Assembly (NCBI RefSeq): GCF_018885305.1
Contig: NZ_CP076544.1
Span: forward strand, 2,480,001-2,544,000
Reading direction: 5' to 3'
DNA: 64,000 nucleotides
Origin: Curtobacterium sp. L6-1
GTDB taxonomy: Bacteria > Actinomycetota > Actinomycetes > Actinomycetales > Microbacteriaceae
Made by a program: the position numbers and the translations under genes. Numbering within the stretch: position 1 is the first letter of the stretch; each line of letters begins with the position of its first letter. The notes below the pieces were generated by a model that saw nothing but the letters and a program-made list of their open reading frames with translations, had not been told where the DNA came from and did no database searches. This document shows positions 49,964 to 58,616 of this stretch, one piece after another.

Positions 49964-50601
49964 GCGTGTGGTGCTCCGTCCGGGGTGGCCGCCGGGGCAG
50001 CCGTCCCCCACTTGTGCGAGAGGCCGGCGATCAGGTGGAAGACCGCCGCGATGGCGAGGTAGGCGCCGAGCAGTCCGACCAGGACGATCGAGGCGTCGAG
50101 GGTGCCGGTGACGCGCTCGACGCCGCCGAGCTGCTGGGAGTAGTCGGGCGGCGTCACGAGGAAGGCCACCGCGAGCAGGAGCGTCAGTCCACCGACGGTC
50201 GTCCAGTCACGGGCGAACGGCGAGCGCCCCCGGGCGCGGACCCCCTGCGTCAGTTCGAGTGCGCCGGCGAGGACCGCGAAGGCGACGACGATCGAGATGA
50301 ACGCCGGCAGGCCGATCCCACCGCACGCGATCGCCGCGACGCCCGCGAGGACCGAGAGCACGGCCTGCACGACGCCGGTGCGGCGGGACCGGCCGTCGCC
50401 CGGCAGGCGGGAGGCGCTGGCCCACGCCAGGACCGCGCCGTCGACCAGGGCGAAGACGCCGAACAGGACGAGGCCGAAGCCGGCCGAGTGGTTCGGGGAG
50501 AACGTGATGACCATCGCGATCACGGCGGCCGGGACTGCCCGGAGGACGGGGACCGGCCAGTACCGCGCGCGCTGCTGGGCGTCGTCCACGGAGTCGGACA
50601 C
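49960..50601 (-). CDS. HdeD/DUF308-like membrane protein
   Basis: 213 residues and about six membrane helices in three hairpins. The pattern FSPNHSAGFGLVLFGVFALVDGAVLAWAS, repeated loosely as LPAFISIVVAFAVLAGALELTQGV, is that of HdeD (DUF308) acid-resistance-type membrane proteins, whose biochemical role is unclear. GTG at 50601 with AGAGAGG upstream. Coupled to the small membrane protein that follows. Confidence 0.75.
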   Translation of the reverse strand: MSDSVDDAQQRARYWPVPVLRAVPAAVIAMVITFSPNHSAGFGLVLFGVFALVDGAVLAWASASRLPGDGRSRRTGVVQAVLSVLAGVAAIACGGIGLPAFISIVVAFAVLAGALELTQGVRARGRSPFARDWTTVGGLTLLLAVAFLVTPPDYSQQLGGVERVTGTLDASIVLVGLLGAYLAIAAVFHLIAGLSHKWGTAAPAATPDGAPHA

Positions 50602-50684
50602 AGGACCTCTCTCGGGCTGGCGGTTCGTACGGTCGATCCTACCGCCGCCGTCCCGGGCGTCCGTCCCGCGCGGGTGCCGCCGGT

Positions 50685-50718
50685 GCCGGAGGGGACCCGC
50701 GCGCGGGCCCCCTCCGGC
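50685..50718. terminator. Hairpin terminator of the surface-protein gene
   Basis: Arms GCCGGAGGGG and CCCCTCCGGC close over an inner CCCGCGCGCGGG, 15 bp past the stop codon at 50733. Confidence 0.7.
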
Positions 50719-50732
50719 AGGACGCCGGTCCG

Positions 50733-52841
50733 TCAGCCCCGGTCCACGACCGGGGCCTCGTCCTCGCCCGGCGTGCACCGGCGCCGTCGGACGACCAGCC
50801 ACGCGCCCGCGCCGACGGCGGCGAGCGCCGCGGCCACCAGGCCGGCGGTCGTCAGACCGGAGGCGCCGGTGTAGGCGAGCGCTCCCGGGGCGGCGGGCCG
50901 ATCGGCACCGCCTGACGCACCGACCGCGGTCGGACCGGGGACCGGCGCACCCGGCCCGGCGCCCCCGGCCGGTCCGGCCGGTCCGCCAGGACCCTGCGGC
51001 CCCTGCGACCCCTGCGGTCCCTGCAGGCCGCCAGGGCCCTGCGGTCCGCCGGGACCTCCGGGACCCTCCGGACCCTCCGGACCCTCCGGACCCTCGGGAC
51101 CCTCGGGACCCTCGGGACCCTCGGGACCCTCAGGATCCTCAGGACCTTCGGGCCCCGTCGGTCCCTCCGGGTCGACCACGGAGATCGGCACCTCGGGCGA
51201 CTCCTCGCCCCCGTCGGGGTCCGTGGGCGAGGTCGCCGTCGCCACGTTCACCACGTCGGACCCGTCGCCGCGGTACCCCGGGTCGAGTCGCGCCCGCAGG
51301 TGGAAGGCGTGCTCCTGCCCGGGCGCCAGGTCGACGTCCGAGGAACAGGTGACGCGCTGCCCGGCCGCCGAGCAGCCGTCGTCCGACCCCGCGAACGCCA
51401 GCTGCGCCGGCAGGTCGTCCACCGCTCCGACGTCGACCGCCGTCGACGGTCCCCCGTTCCGCGCCGTCACGGTGTACTCGACGGTGTCGCCCGGTGCGAC
51501 CGGGTCCGTCGGCGCCACCGACTTCCCCGTGGTGAGCTGCGCAACCGCGGTGACCGGGGCGGACGCGACGGACCGGTTGTCGGCCTCGTTCGTGTCGGAC
51601 AGCCCGGGGGCGGTGCGGACGGTCGCGGTGCTCGTGAGCTCCCCGCTCGCACCCGGGTCGAGGGTGCCCTCGATCGTCACGGTCGCGGTGCCATCGCGGT
51701 CGAGTCCGACGGCGGTGCGGACGTCGCCCGTGCCGGCAGCGTCCCGACACGTGGAGGGCGCGGTCGCTGCGCAGGACCAGTGCACGTCGCGCACCTCGTC
51801 CGGGACGTCGACGTCGAGCGGGCTCGGCGAGGACGCGTTGCTCCCGACGTTGGACGCCGTCACGGTGTACCGCACCCGGTCCCCCGCCACCACCGGTGGC
51901 ACGTCGTGCTCGACGCGCAGGTCGGCGGGCTGCCGGACGCGCAGGTCGTCGACCTCGTGGAAGCTCTTGTAGGACCCGGTCGCGCCGGTGAACCCGAGCC
52001 GCAGGGTCTTCGGCAGTGCGGCCTGCCCGGCACCGTCCAGCGTGACGTGGTCGAGCACGGTCCGCATGCCGTCGGCCGTCTGCATCTGGACGGTCAGGGT
52101 GAGCCGGCCGTCCTCGGGCAGGAGCGTGACGCGCATCCGTCGCGCAGCCGAGCTGCCGGTGGCCACCCCCGTCGCGATGGCCGCACGCTGGACGAACCGG
52201 TAGCCGGTGACACCGTCGCCGGACCCGCGGACCGTGACGCTGTTGCGCTTGCGACCCGGCCCGCTGTCGTTGAACGGCAGCGAGAAGTTGCCGTACTCGT
52301 CGAGGGCGATCGCCGCGAACGCCCCCGGCAGTCCGGGCAGGGTGCAGGGGCCGCCGCCCTGGTTCGTGTCGGAGCGGCAGGCGTACCCGAGGGCGGCGCC
52401 GTACGCACCGACCCCGGCCGGCACGGACCCGTCGGCCAGGTAGAGCAGGAGTCCGTCGGCGCCGATCTCGTCCGGCGTCCACATCGCGTAGTCGAACTCG
52501 ATGTCGAGGCCGAGCGAGGACGGGAAGACGTCGTCCATGGCCCACGCGCCGGCCTGGTTCGGCTGCGCCGCGGTCAGGCGGAGGCGCCCGCCGGTGGTCT
52601 TCGCCGATCCGCTGAGGGTGCCACCGGCAGCGTCGTCGAACCCGGTCGACCACGGGAAGGTGAGCTCGCCCGCAGTGGCCGGCGGGGTCGGCAGTGTCGG
52701 GACGGTGAGGGCGCCGAGCGTCGCGGCCGTGGCCGCGACCAGGAGCGCCCGGCGCAGTCCGCGTGTCCGTCGCGGTCGCGGCGTGGCCGGGTCCCGGCGT
52801 CGGTCGGGAGGCGGTGGTGCGGTGGTCGTGTCGTGTGTCAT
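50733..52841 (-). CDS. LAXTG-anchored surface protein: lectin-like, DUF11, collagen-like
   Basis: 702 residues. A twin-Arg-containing, long N-region precedes a signal helix (about 27-57, LLVAATAATLGALTVPTLP). Residues about 58-305 look like an L-type lectin fold (WSTGFDDAAGGTLSGSAK, MDDVFPSSLGLDIEFDYAMW, ADGLLLYLADGS). Two DUF11/CARDB-like beta domains follow (about 308-420 and 430-545, each with VTASNVGSN or VTARNGGPST). A Gly-Pro-Glu triplet tract is next (about 553-625), then the sorting signal LAYTG (655-659), a membrane helix and RRRR. LAXTG suits sortase class E. Expected to be wall-linked and to bind glycans; no sortase gene is in the window. Confidence 0.82.
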   Translation of the reverse strand: MTHDTTTAPPPPDRRRDPATPRPRRTRGLRRALLVAATAATLGALTVPTLPTPPATAGELTFPWSTGFDDAAGGTLSGSAKTTGGRLRLTAAQPNQAGAWAMDDVFPSSLGLDIEFDYAMWTPDEIGADGLLLYLADGSVPAGVGAYGAALGYACRSDTNQGGGPCTLPGLPGAFAAIALDEYGNFSLPFNDSGPGRKRNSVTVRGSGDGVTGYRFVQRAAIATGVATGSSAARRMRVTLLPEDGRLTLTVQMQTADGMRTVLDHVTLDGAGQAALPKTLRLGFTGATGSYKSFHEVDDLRVRQPADLRVEHDVPPVVAGDRVRYTVTASNVGSNASSPSPLDVDVPDEVRDVHWSCAATAPSTCRDAAGTGDVRTAVGLDRDGTATVTIEGTLDPGASGELTSTATVRTAPGLSDTNEADNRSVASAPVTAVAQLTTGKSVAPTDPVAPGDTVEYTVTARNGGPSTAVDVGAVDDLPAQLAFAGSDDGCSAAGQRVTCSSDVDLAPGQEHAFHLRARLDPGYRGDGSDVVNVATATSPTDPDGGEESPEVPISVVDPEGPTGPEGPEDPEGPEGPEGPEGPEGPEGPEGPEGPGGPGGPQGPGGLQGPQGSQGPQGPGGPAGPAGGAGPGAPVPGPTAVGASGGADRPAAPGALAYTGASGLTTAGLVAAALAAVGAGAWLVVRRRRCTPGEDEAPVVDRG

Positions 52842-52901
52842 GCCACCGATGGTCGCGACCCGGCGGCGACCGACCGGCGGTCCGGAGCCGACCTGTGGAA
52901 G

Positions 52902-52945
52902 GCGGCCACGGGCCTCCCGGATGTGCAGGAGAGGCCCGTGGCCGC
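52902..52945. terminator. Hairpin terminator of the GH13 glucosidase gene
   Basis: Arms GCGGCCACGGGCCTC and complement (15 bp) with a 14-nt loop, 13 bp past the stop codon at 52959. Confidence 0.75.
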
Positions 52946-52958
52946 GGTGGTGTGGGAG

Positions 52959-54599
52959 CTAGGCCAGCCAGACCGTGGTGCCGCCGGGCAGTTCCCCGTC
53001 GCCGAGCTGTCCGGACGTCACGACGACGGCGCCCTCGGGCATCGGGACCGGCTCGGACCCGAAGTTCGTGTACGACCGCCACCCGTCGTGTCGCGCGAAG
53101 GCGACCACGTCGGGCGAGGACGTCTCGAGCCAGGTCAGCTCCTCGCCCTGCTGCAGGCGTCGGCGGGCGGACAGCGCCTCGCGGTAGAACGACAGCGTCG
53201 ACCCGGGCACCCGATCCTGCGCCTCGACGCTGGACGCGCCGAAGTCCACCGGCTGCGGCAGGTGCGGAGCGGCGTCGCCGAAGCCGAAGGACGGCCCGGT
53301 CTCCGTCCACGGCAGCGGCACGCGGCAGCCGTCGCGGCCCTTGACCGTGTGGCCGGTGCGCAGCCACTTCGGGTCCTGCAGCTGGTCGTGCGGGATCGCC
53401 GGCGCCTCGTGCAGCCCGAGCTCCTCGCCCTGGTAGACGTACGACGAGCCCGGCAGCGCGAGCACCAGCAGGGTGGCTGCCCGGGCGCGCCGCAGGCCGC
53501 CCTCGCGGTCGAGTGGCGGCTGCTCGCCGTCCGTCATGAGCCACGCGTCGGTGTCCGTGCCGTCGGGCAGCCCGTACCGGGTCGCGTGCCGGACGACGTC
53601 GTGGTTCGAGAGCACCCACGTGCTCGACCCGCCGGACGTCTGCGCGGCGTCGAGGTTCTGCTCGACGAGCGTCCGGAACTCGGTGGCCGCGAAGGGCGCC
53701 TCGAGCAGGTCGAAGTTGAACGCCTGGCCGAGCTCGGTCGGACGGGCGTAGAGCACCCGGCGGGGAGCGGCGGCCCAGGCCTCGGCGATCGCGGCTCGGG
53801 GCGGGGCGTACTCGTCGAGCACCTTCCGCCACGAGGCGAAGATCTCGTGCACCTCGTCGCGGTCGTACAGCGGGTCGGAGCCGTCGAGCGGCAGGTCGTC
53901 CGCGTTCGAGGGCCGGTAGGGCTCGGACAGGTCCTTCGCGAGCCCGTGCGCGACGTCCACCCGGAACCCGTCGACCCCGCGGTCGGACCAGAACCGGAGC
54001 GTGTGCTCGAAGTCCTCGTGGACCTCGGGGTTGGTCCAGTCCAGGTCTGGCTGCTCGGGCGCGAAGAGGTGCAGGTACCACTGGCCGTCCGGCACCCGCG
54101 TCCAGGCGCTGCCGCCGAAGTTCGACACCCAGTCGCTCGGCGGCTGGTCGCCGTCGGGCCCGGAGCCGTCGCGGAACACGTACCGGGCACGTTCGACGGA
54201 CCCGGGGGCCGCGGCGAGGGCGGCCCGGAACCACTCGTGCTGGTCGGAGGTGTGGTTCGGCACCAGGTCGACGACGACGCGGAGGTCGTGCTCGTGCGCC
54301 GTGTGGATGAGCTCGTCGATCCGGTCGAGCGACCCGAGCTTCGGGTCGACGTCCCGGTAGTCGGCGACGTCGTAGCCGCCGTCGGCGAGCGGTGACGGGT
54401 AGAACGGCGACAGCCACAGGGCGTCGACGCCGAGCTCGGCCAGGTAGGGCACGCGGCTGGTCACGCCCGCGATGTCCCCGATCCCGTCGCCGTCGGAGTC
54501 GGCGAAGCTCCGGGGGTACACCTGGTAGACGACGGCCTGCCGCCACCAGGCCGGGTCGGTGGTGCGGGGCGTGTCGGTCGGCGTCCGTCTGGGGGTCAC
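52959..54599 (-). CDS. GH13 alpha-glucosidase (oligo-1,6/alpha-1,4-glucosidase type)
   Basis: 546 residues. WWRQAVVYQVYPRSFADSDGDGIGDIAGV opens the TIM barrel. Conserved regions: DLVPNHTS (112-118), GFRVDVAHG with nucleophile Asp215, AIAEAW with acid/base Glu273, and LSNHD with Asp333. No signal peptide, so cytosolic. It splits glucose from malto- or isomalto-oligosaccharides; linkage specificity cannot be read. GTG start with TAGTGT 7 nt upstream. No sugar ABC transporter is adjacent. Confidence 0.93.
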   Translation of the reverse strand: MTPRRTPTDTPRTTDPAWWRQAVVYQVYPRSFADSDGDGIGDIAGVTSRVPYLAELGVDALWLSPFYPSPLADGGYDVADYRDVDPKLGSLDRIDELIHTAHEHDLRVVVDLVPNHTSDQHEWFRAALAAAPGSVERARYVFRDGSGPDGDQPPSDWVSNFGGSAWTRVPDGQWYLHLFAPEQPDLDWTNPEVHEDFEHTLRFWSDRGVDGFRVDVAHGLAKDLSEPYRPSNADDLPLDGSDPLYDRDEVHEIFASWRKVLDEYAPPRAAIAEAWAAAPRRVLYARPTELGQAFNFDLLEAPFAATEFRTLVEQNLDAAQTSGGSSTWVLSNHDVVRHATRYGLPDGTDTDAWLMTDGEQPPLDREGGLRRARAATLLVLALPGSSYVYQGEELGLHEAPAIPHDQLQDPKWLRTGHTVKGRDGCRVPLPWTETGPSFGFGDAAPHLPQPVDFGASSVEAQDRVPGSTLSFYREALSARRRLQQGEELTWLETSSPDVVAFARHDGWRSYTNFGSEPVPMPEGAVVVTSGQLGDGELPGGTTVWLA

Positions 54600-54606
54600 A
54601 CGGCCG

Positions 54607-54612
54607 ACACTA
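54607..54612 (-). promoter_or_regulatory. -10 box TAGTGT of the GH13 glucosidase gene
   Basis: Minus-strand TAGTGT lies 7 nt before the GTG at 54599. Confidence 0.45.
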
Positions 54613-54697
54613 CCGACGGCCCCTCCGCGTGGTCGAGGTGTGGTGACACGCCCGCGTGACGGCCACGGAATCCCGCGTGGTGCGGATTGGTTGTCGC

Positions 54698-54725
54698 TGA
54701 AACCATCACGTCCGTCGGTGGTTCA
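54698..54725. promoter_or_regulatory. Inverted repeat upstream of the FMN reductase gene
   Basis: TGAAACCA and TGGTTCA, 13 bp apart, form an imperfect dyad 20 bp before the ATG at 54746. It is a possible site for the MarR protein encoded 0.7 kb downstream. Confidence 0.4.
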
Positions 54726-54745
54726 CCGCGACCAGAAGGAACGCC

Positions 54746-55303
54746 ATGACCAAGATCGTCGCCCTCGTGGGCAGTCTCCGCGCCGGGTCCACCAACCGCC
54801 AGCTCACCGAGGCGGCCGTCCAGCACGCCCCGGAGGGCATCGAGCTCACGGTCTTCGACGGCATCGTCGACCTGCCCTTCTACAACGAGGACCTCGACGG
54901 CGAGACGCCGCCGGCGGCCGCCGTCGCATTCCGCCAGGCCGTCGCCGAGGCCGACGGCCTGCTGCTCGTCACGCCCGAGTACAACGGCACGATGCCGGCC
55001 GTGCTGAAGAACGCGCTCGACTGGGCCTCGCGCCCCTTCGGCTCCTCCCCCATCTCCGGCAAGCCGGTCGCCGTCATCGGCTCGGCGTTCGGCCAGTACG
55101 GCGGCGTCTGGGCCCACGACGAGGCCCGCAAGGCCGCCGGCATCGCCGGTGGCAACGTCCTCGAGGACGTCAAGGTCGCGATCCCGCAGTCCGTGGTCCG
55201 GTTCGCCGAGACCCACCCGCGTGAGGACGAGGAGGTCGTCGGGCTCCTCCGCGGCGCCCTGACCGCCCTCGCCGACGCCGCCGGCGAGCCCGTCGCGGCG
55301 TAG
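54746..55303 (+). CDS. NAD(P)H-dependent FMN reductase
   Basis: 185 residues, flavodoxin-like fold. KIVALVGSLRAGSTNRQLTEAAVQHAP binds the FMN phosphate (GSLRAGSxN), and LLLVTPEYNGTMPAVLKNALDWASRP is the YNxxxPxxLKNxxDW signature of the chromate/quinone reductase (ChrR/YieF/azoreductase-like) group. It reduces flavin, quinones or azo compounds. AAGGA precedes the ATG. A dyad upstream and a MarR gene downstream suggest redox or electrophile-responsive control. Confidence 0.93.
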   Translation: MTKIVALVGSLRAGSTNRQLTEAAVQHAPEGIELTVFDGIVDLPFYNEDLDGETPPAAAVAFRQAVAEADGLLLVTPEYNGTMPAVLKNALDWASRPFGSSPISGKPVAVIGSAFGQYGGVWAHDEARKAAGIAGGNVLEDVKVAIPQSVVRFAETHPREDEEVVGLLRGALTALADAAGEPVAA

Positions 55304-55335
55304 TCCCGCCGGTCGCGTGACGACGCGACCACGGT

Positions 55336-55381
55336 ACGGACGGGAGGCTCCCACCCAGCCCGGCGGGAGCCTCCCGTCCGT
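55336..55381. terminator. Hairpin terminator, GGGAGGC family
   Basis: Perfect 17-bp arms (ACGGACGGGAGGCTCCC and complement) with a 12-nt loop, 32 bp after the FMN reductase stop codon. Confidence 0.85.
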
Positions 55382-55429
55382 CTGCCGCACGTCGGCCGGA
55401 TCGCTAGACAGCCTGGCCACCAGACGGAC

Positions 55430-55435
55430 TACCAT
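55430..55435 (+). promoter_or_regulatory. -10 box TACCAT of the MarR gene
   Basis: TACCAT lies 6 nt before the ATG at 55442. Confidence 0.45.
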
Positions 55436-55441
55436 CATCGG

Positions 55442-55957
55442 ATGACGACGCAGGAGATCACAGAGGCGTCCGGTTACTGGTTCCCGGACGACGACGCGAC
55501 CCAGCGCGGTGTCGCCGTCCTGAACGCGCTCCGCCGCTACCGTGCCTCCGAGACGGCCATGCGCCGCCGCACCCGCGACTCGATGGGCATGGGCGAGACC
55601 GACCTGCTCGCCGTCCGCCACCTGCTGCAGGCGCAGCGGGCCGGCCGGTCGGTCAGCCCGAAGGACCTGTCCGCCTACCTGAAGATCTCGTCCGCGTCGA
55701 CCACGATCCTCGTCGATCGCCTGGTGAAGAGCGGTCACGTCCGGCGCGAGCCGCACCCGACCGACCGACGCGGGCTCATCATCGTCCCCACCGTCGAGAC
55801 CGACGCCGAGGTGCGCGCCACGCTCGGCGTCATGCACCGCCGCATGATGGGCATCGCCGAGGGCCTGACCGCGGAGGACGCCCGCGTGGTCGCACTGTTC
55901 CTCGAGCAGATGCGGGTCGCCGTCGACCAGGTCGACCCGTCCGCCGTCCAGCACTGA
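55442..55957 (+). CDS. MarR family transcriptional regulator
   Basis: 171 residues. The winged helix is GETDLLAVRHLLQAQRAGRSVSPKDLSAYLKISSASTTILVDRLVKSGHVRREPHPTDRRGLIIVPT (about 51-117), including the DRR wing. Flanking helices form the dimer. The N-terminal 30 residues are unusual. Effector unknown. It sits between the FMN reductase and dps, and may respond to oxidants or quinones; that is inferred from neighbours only. Confidence 0.9.
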   Translation: MTTQEITEASGYWFPDDDATQRGVAVLNALRRYRASETAMRRRTRDSMGMGETDLLAVRHLLQAQRAGRSVSPKDLSAYLKISSASTTILVDRLVKSGHVRREPHPTDRRGLIIVPTVETDAEVRATLGVMHRRMMGIAEGLTAEDARVVALFLEQMRVAVDQVDPSAVQH

Positions 55958-56053
55958 TCCGTCCGGGGGACGGTTCCTCGACACCCACTGGGAACGCTCC
56001 GGCGCGGAGCGCGTAGACCGGAACGGTCAGCACCGCGAAGAAGGAGTCGTCAC

Positions 56054-56560
56054 ATGCACGCATCGGACAAGCTCGCCGCCAACCTGCAGAAGGTCCTCGT
56101 GGACCTCATCGACCTGCACCTGCAGGGCAAGCAGGCCCACTGGAACATCCTCGGCACCAACTTCCGCGACCTCCACCTGCAGCTCGACGAGATCGTCGAC
56201 GCCGCCCGTGAGTTCGCCGACGACACCGCAGAGCGCATGCGTGCCCTGTACGCCGTGCCGGACGGCCGCTCGGCCACCGTCGCCGCCAGCAGCCACCTCG
56301 ACGCGTTCCCCGAGGGCGAGGTCGCCACGACCGACGCCATCGACCTGGTGACCCTCCGCCTGTACCAGGCCACCGGCACCATGCGCGACGTGCATGACGA
56401 GGTCGACGAGGAGGACCCGACGACCGCCGACCTGCTGCACGGCTTCATCGAGCGCCTCGAGCAGCTGGCCTGGATGGTCTCCGCCGAGAACCGCGCGCCC
56501 CGCACGCCGCTCGCCGCCGCCACCAGCCCGGCGACCGCCGAAGCGTCCGCGCACTCCTGA
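56054..56560 (+). CDS. dps: Dps family ferritin-like DNA-protection protein
   Basis: 168 residues. The intersubunit ferroxidase residues are all present: His29 and His41 from one subunit, Asp45, Asp56 and Glu60 from the other, in KQAHWNILGTNFRDLHLQLDEIVDAAREFADDTAERMRAL. The protein forms a 12-subunit shell that oxidises iron with peroxide. The tail (about 150-168) is Ala/Ser-rich and not basic, so DNA binding through it is unlikely. AAGGAG precedes the ATG. Confidence 0.95.
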   Translation: MHASDKLAANLQKVLVDLIDLHLQGKQAHWNILGTNFRDLHLQLDEIVDAAREFADDTAERMRALYAVPDGRSATVAASSHLDAFPEGEVATTDAIDLVTLRLYQATGTMRDVHDEVDEEDPTTADLLHGFIERLEQLAWMVSAENRAPRTPLAAATSPATAEASAHS

Positions 56561-56574
56561 GCCGCGGGTCGCAC

Positions 56575-57375
56575 GTGGACCTCGGGATCCAGGGCAAGAC
56601 CGCACTCGTCTTCGGCGGTGACTCCGGCATCGGCTGGAACACGGCACGCATCCTCCTGGCAGAGGGTGCGACCGTGGTCGTCACCGACCTCGACCAGAGC
56701 CGGCTCGACACCAGCGCGGACCAGCTCGAGGCGCCCCTCGGCAAGCTGCACGCCTTCGCGGCGGACGTCCGGAGCGCCGACAGCCTCGCCGCGCTGCACC
56801 AGCAGGTGCGGGATGCCGTCGGCGAGATCGACATCCTCGTGCAGTCCTCAGGCGTCACGGGCGCCCAGGGGATGTTCCACGAGATCGACGAGGCCGGCTG
56901 GCAGGAGACGCTCGACGTCGACCTGATGGGCCCGGTCCGCATCACGCGCGAGTTCATCGGGGACCTGCGGAACGGCGGCTGGGGTCGCATCGTCTACCTG
57001 GTGTCCGAGGACGCCAGCCAGCCGTACGACGACGAGCTCCCCTACTGCGCCGCGAAGGCCGGGGTCCTGTCGTTCGCGAAGGGCCTGTCGCGCTCGTACG
57101 CGTCCGAGGGGCTGCTCGTGAACACCGTCTCGCCCGCGTTCATCCACACGCCGATGACCGACGCGATGATGGACAAGCGCGCGAAGGAACTCGGCACCTC
57201 GTTCGACGAGGCGGTCACGAGCTTCCTCGACGAGCAGCGCCCCTACATGGAGCTGAAGCGTCGCGGTGAGCCCGAGGAGGTCGCGAATGTCGTCGCGTTC
57301 CTCTGCTCGGAGCTCGCCAGCTTCGTGAACGGCTCGAACTACCGGGTCGACTCCGGCTCGGTGGCCACCATCTGA
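56575..57375 (+). CDS. Short-chain dehydrogenase/reductase
   Basis: 266 residues. The cofactor site GGDSGIGWNTARILLAEGA (TGxxxGxG class, here GGDSGIG) and the acidic residue in TDLDQSR suggest NAD preference. The active site is YLVSEDASQPYDDELPYCAAKAG, with Tyr-x3-Lys and an upstream Ser. SPAFIHTPMTD matches SDR loops. Substrate unknown. It starts with GTG 15 bp after dps, and the next gene follows in 10 bp, so dps-SDR-FAD reductase probably form one transcript. Confidence 0.88.
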   Translation: MDLGIQGKTALVFGGDSGIGWNTARILLAEGATVVVTDLDQSRLDTSADQLEAPLGKLHAFAADVRSADSLAALHQQVRDAVGEIDILVQSSGVTGAQGMFHEIDEAGWQETLDVDLMGPVRITREFIGDLRNGGWGRIVYLVSEDASQPYDDELPYCAAKAGVLSFAKGLSRSYASEGLLVNTVSPAFIHTPMTDAMMDKRAKELGTSFDEAVTSFLDEQRPYMELKRRGEPEEVANVVAFLCSELASFVNGSNYRVDSGSVATI

Positions 57376-57385
57376 CGGAGGAACC

Positions 57386-58582
57386 TTGACCGACCACCGC
57401 TACCTGATCGTCGGCGGCGGGATGGTCGCCGACTCCGCTGCCCGCGGCATCCGCGAGCTCGACCCCGACGGTTCGATCGGGATCATCGGCGAGGACGTCG
57501 ACCGCCCGTACGCCCGACCCGCCCTGTCCAAGAAGCTCTGGACCGACCCGGACTTCAGCTGGGACGAGAAGGTCGACCTGCACACCGAGGAGACCGGCGC
57601 CGAGTTCGTGCTCGGCACCCGCGTCGCGTCCCTCGACCGTGCGGCGAAGACCGTCACCACGGCCGACGGGCAGACCGTCGGCTACGAACGGCTGCTCCTG
57701 GCGACCGGCGGCCACCCGCGCGACCTGCCCGGCCTGGCACCCTCCGACCGGGTGCTCGCCTTCCGCAGCGCCGAGGACTACCGCACGCTCCGCCGGCACG
57801 CCGACCGGGGCGCGCACGTCGTGGTCGTCGGCGGCAGCTACATCGGCACCGAGATCGCCGCGGGCCTGGTGCAGAACGGCGCCCGCGTGACGCTCGTCAC
57901 CCGCGACGACGTGCTCGGCGGGCACATGTTCCCCGCCGGACTCGCCTCGGCGTTCCAGCAGCGCTTCGTCGACGCCGGCGTGGAGGTCCGCACGGGTCGC
58001 CGCGTCGAGTCCGGGTCCGAGGACGCCGACGGGGTCACGCTCACCCTCGACGACGGGTCGACGATCACGGCCGACGCCGCGGTCGCCGGTCTCGGCATCG
58101 ACCCCGCCACGCAGCTCGCCGAGGACGCCGGCCTGGCGGTCGACGACGGCGTGTCCGTCTCGGCGACGCTCGTCACCGAGGACCCCGCCGTGTTCGCCGC
58201 CGGCGACGTCGCGTCGTACCCGGACCGCCTGCTCGGCACCCGCCGGGTGGAGCACGTCGACAACGCGAAGCAGCAGGGCCGGCAGGCCGGACGCAACCTC
58301 GCCGGGGCGGACGAGCCCTACGAGCACACGCCGATGTTCTACTCGAACGTCTTCGACGTCGGGTACGAGGCCGTCGGCGTCGTGTCCTCGTCGCTCCGCA
58401 CGGTCGAGGACTGGGCCGAGCAGGACGAGCGCGGCGTCGTCTACCACCTGGACGACGACGACCTGGTCGCGGGCGTGCTGCTGTGGAACGTGCCGGGCAG
58501 GACCGACGAGGCCCGCAAGGTCCTCGCCGAGGCGCACGCGCTCACGCCCGACGCGTTGCCGGGCACGATCAGCGCCGACTGA
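57386..58582 (+). CDS. FAD-dependent pyridine nucleotide-disulfide-type reductase
   Basis: 398 residues, ferredoxin-reductase-like (also related to AIF/NADH-rubredoxin reductases). YLIVGGGMVADSAARGIRELDPDGSIGIIGED binds FAD; VVVVGGSYIGTEIAAGLVQNGARVTLVTR binds NAD(P)H; EDPAVFAAGDVASYPD is the second FAD motif. PYARPALSKKLW is typical of ferredoxin reductase relatives. Start is TTG at 57386, with GAGGAA upstream. No ferredoxin or P450 gene is close by, so the electron acceptor is unknown. Confidence 0.9.
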   Translation: MTDHRYLIVGGGMVADSAARGIRELDPDGSIGIIGEDVDRPYARPALSKKLWTDPDFSWDEKVDLHTEETGAEFVLGTRVASLDRAAKTVTTADGQTVGYERLLLATGGHPRDLPGLAPSDRVLAFRSAEDYRTLRRHADRGAHVVVVGGSYIGTEIAAGLVQNGARVTLVTRDDVLGGHMFPAGLASAFQQRFVDAGVEVRTGRRVESGSEDADGVTLTLDDGSTITADAAVAGLGIDPATQLAEDAGLAVDDGVSVSATLVTEDPAVFAAGDVASYPDRLLGTRRVEHVDNAKQQGRQAGRNLAGADEPYEHTPMFYSNVFDVGYEAVGVVSSSLRTVEDWAEQDERGVVYHLDDDDLVAGVLLWNVPGRTDEARKVLAEAHALTPDALPGTISAD

Positions 58583-58616
58583 CGGCTGGCGGGCGAGCGC
58601 CCGCCACCAGCGGCAC

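Noticed and set aside
51139..54546. Continuous minus-strand frame of over 1,100 codons through the surface protein and GH13 genes
   Set aside because: It is the alternative frame of two well-supported genes and consists mainly of Arg, Pro and Ala with no recognisable domain.
56575..57375. Enoyl-ACP reductase (FabI) identity for the SDR
   Set aside because: It has the classical Tyr-x3-Lys spacing instead of the FabI Tyr-x6-Lys.
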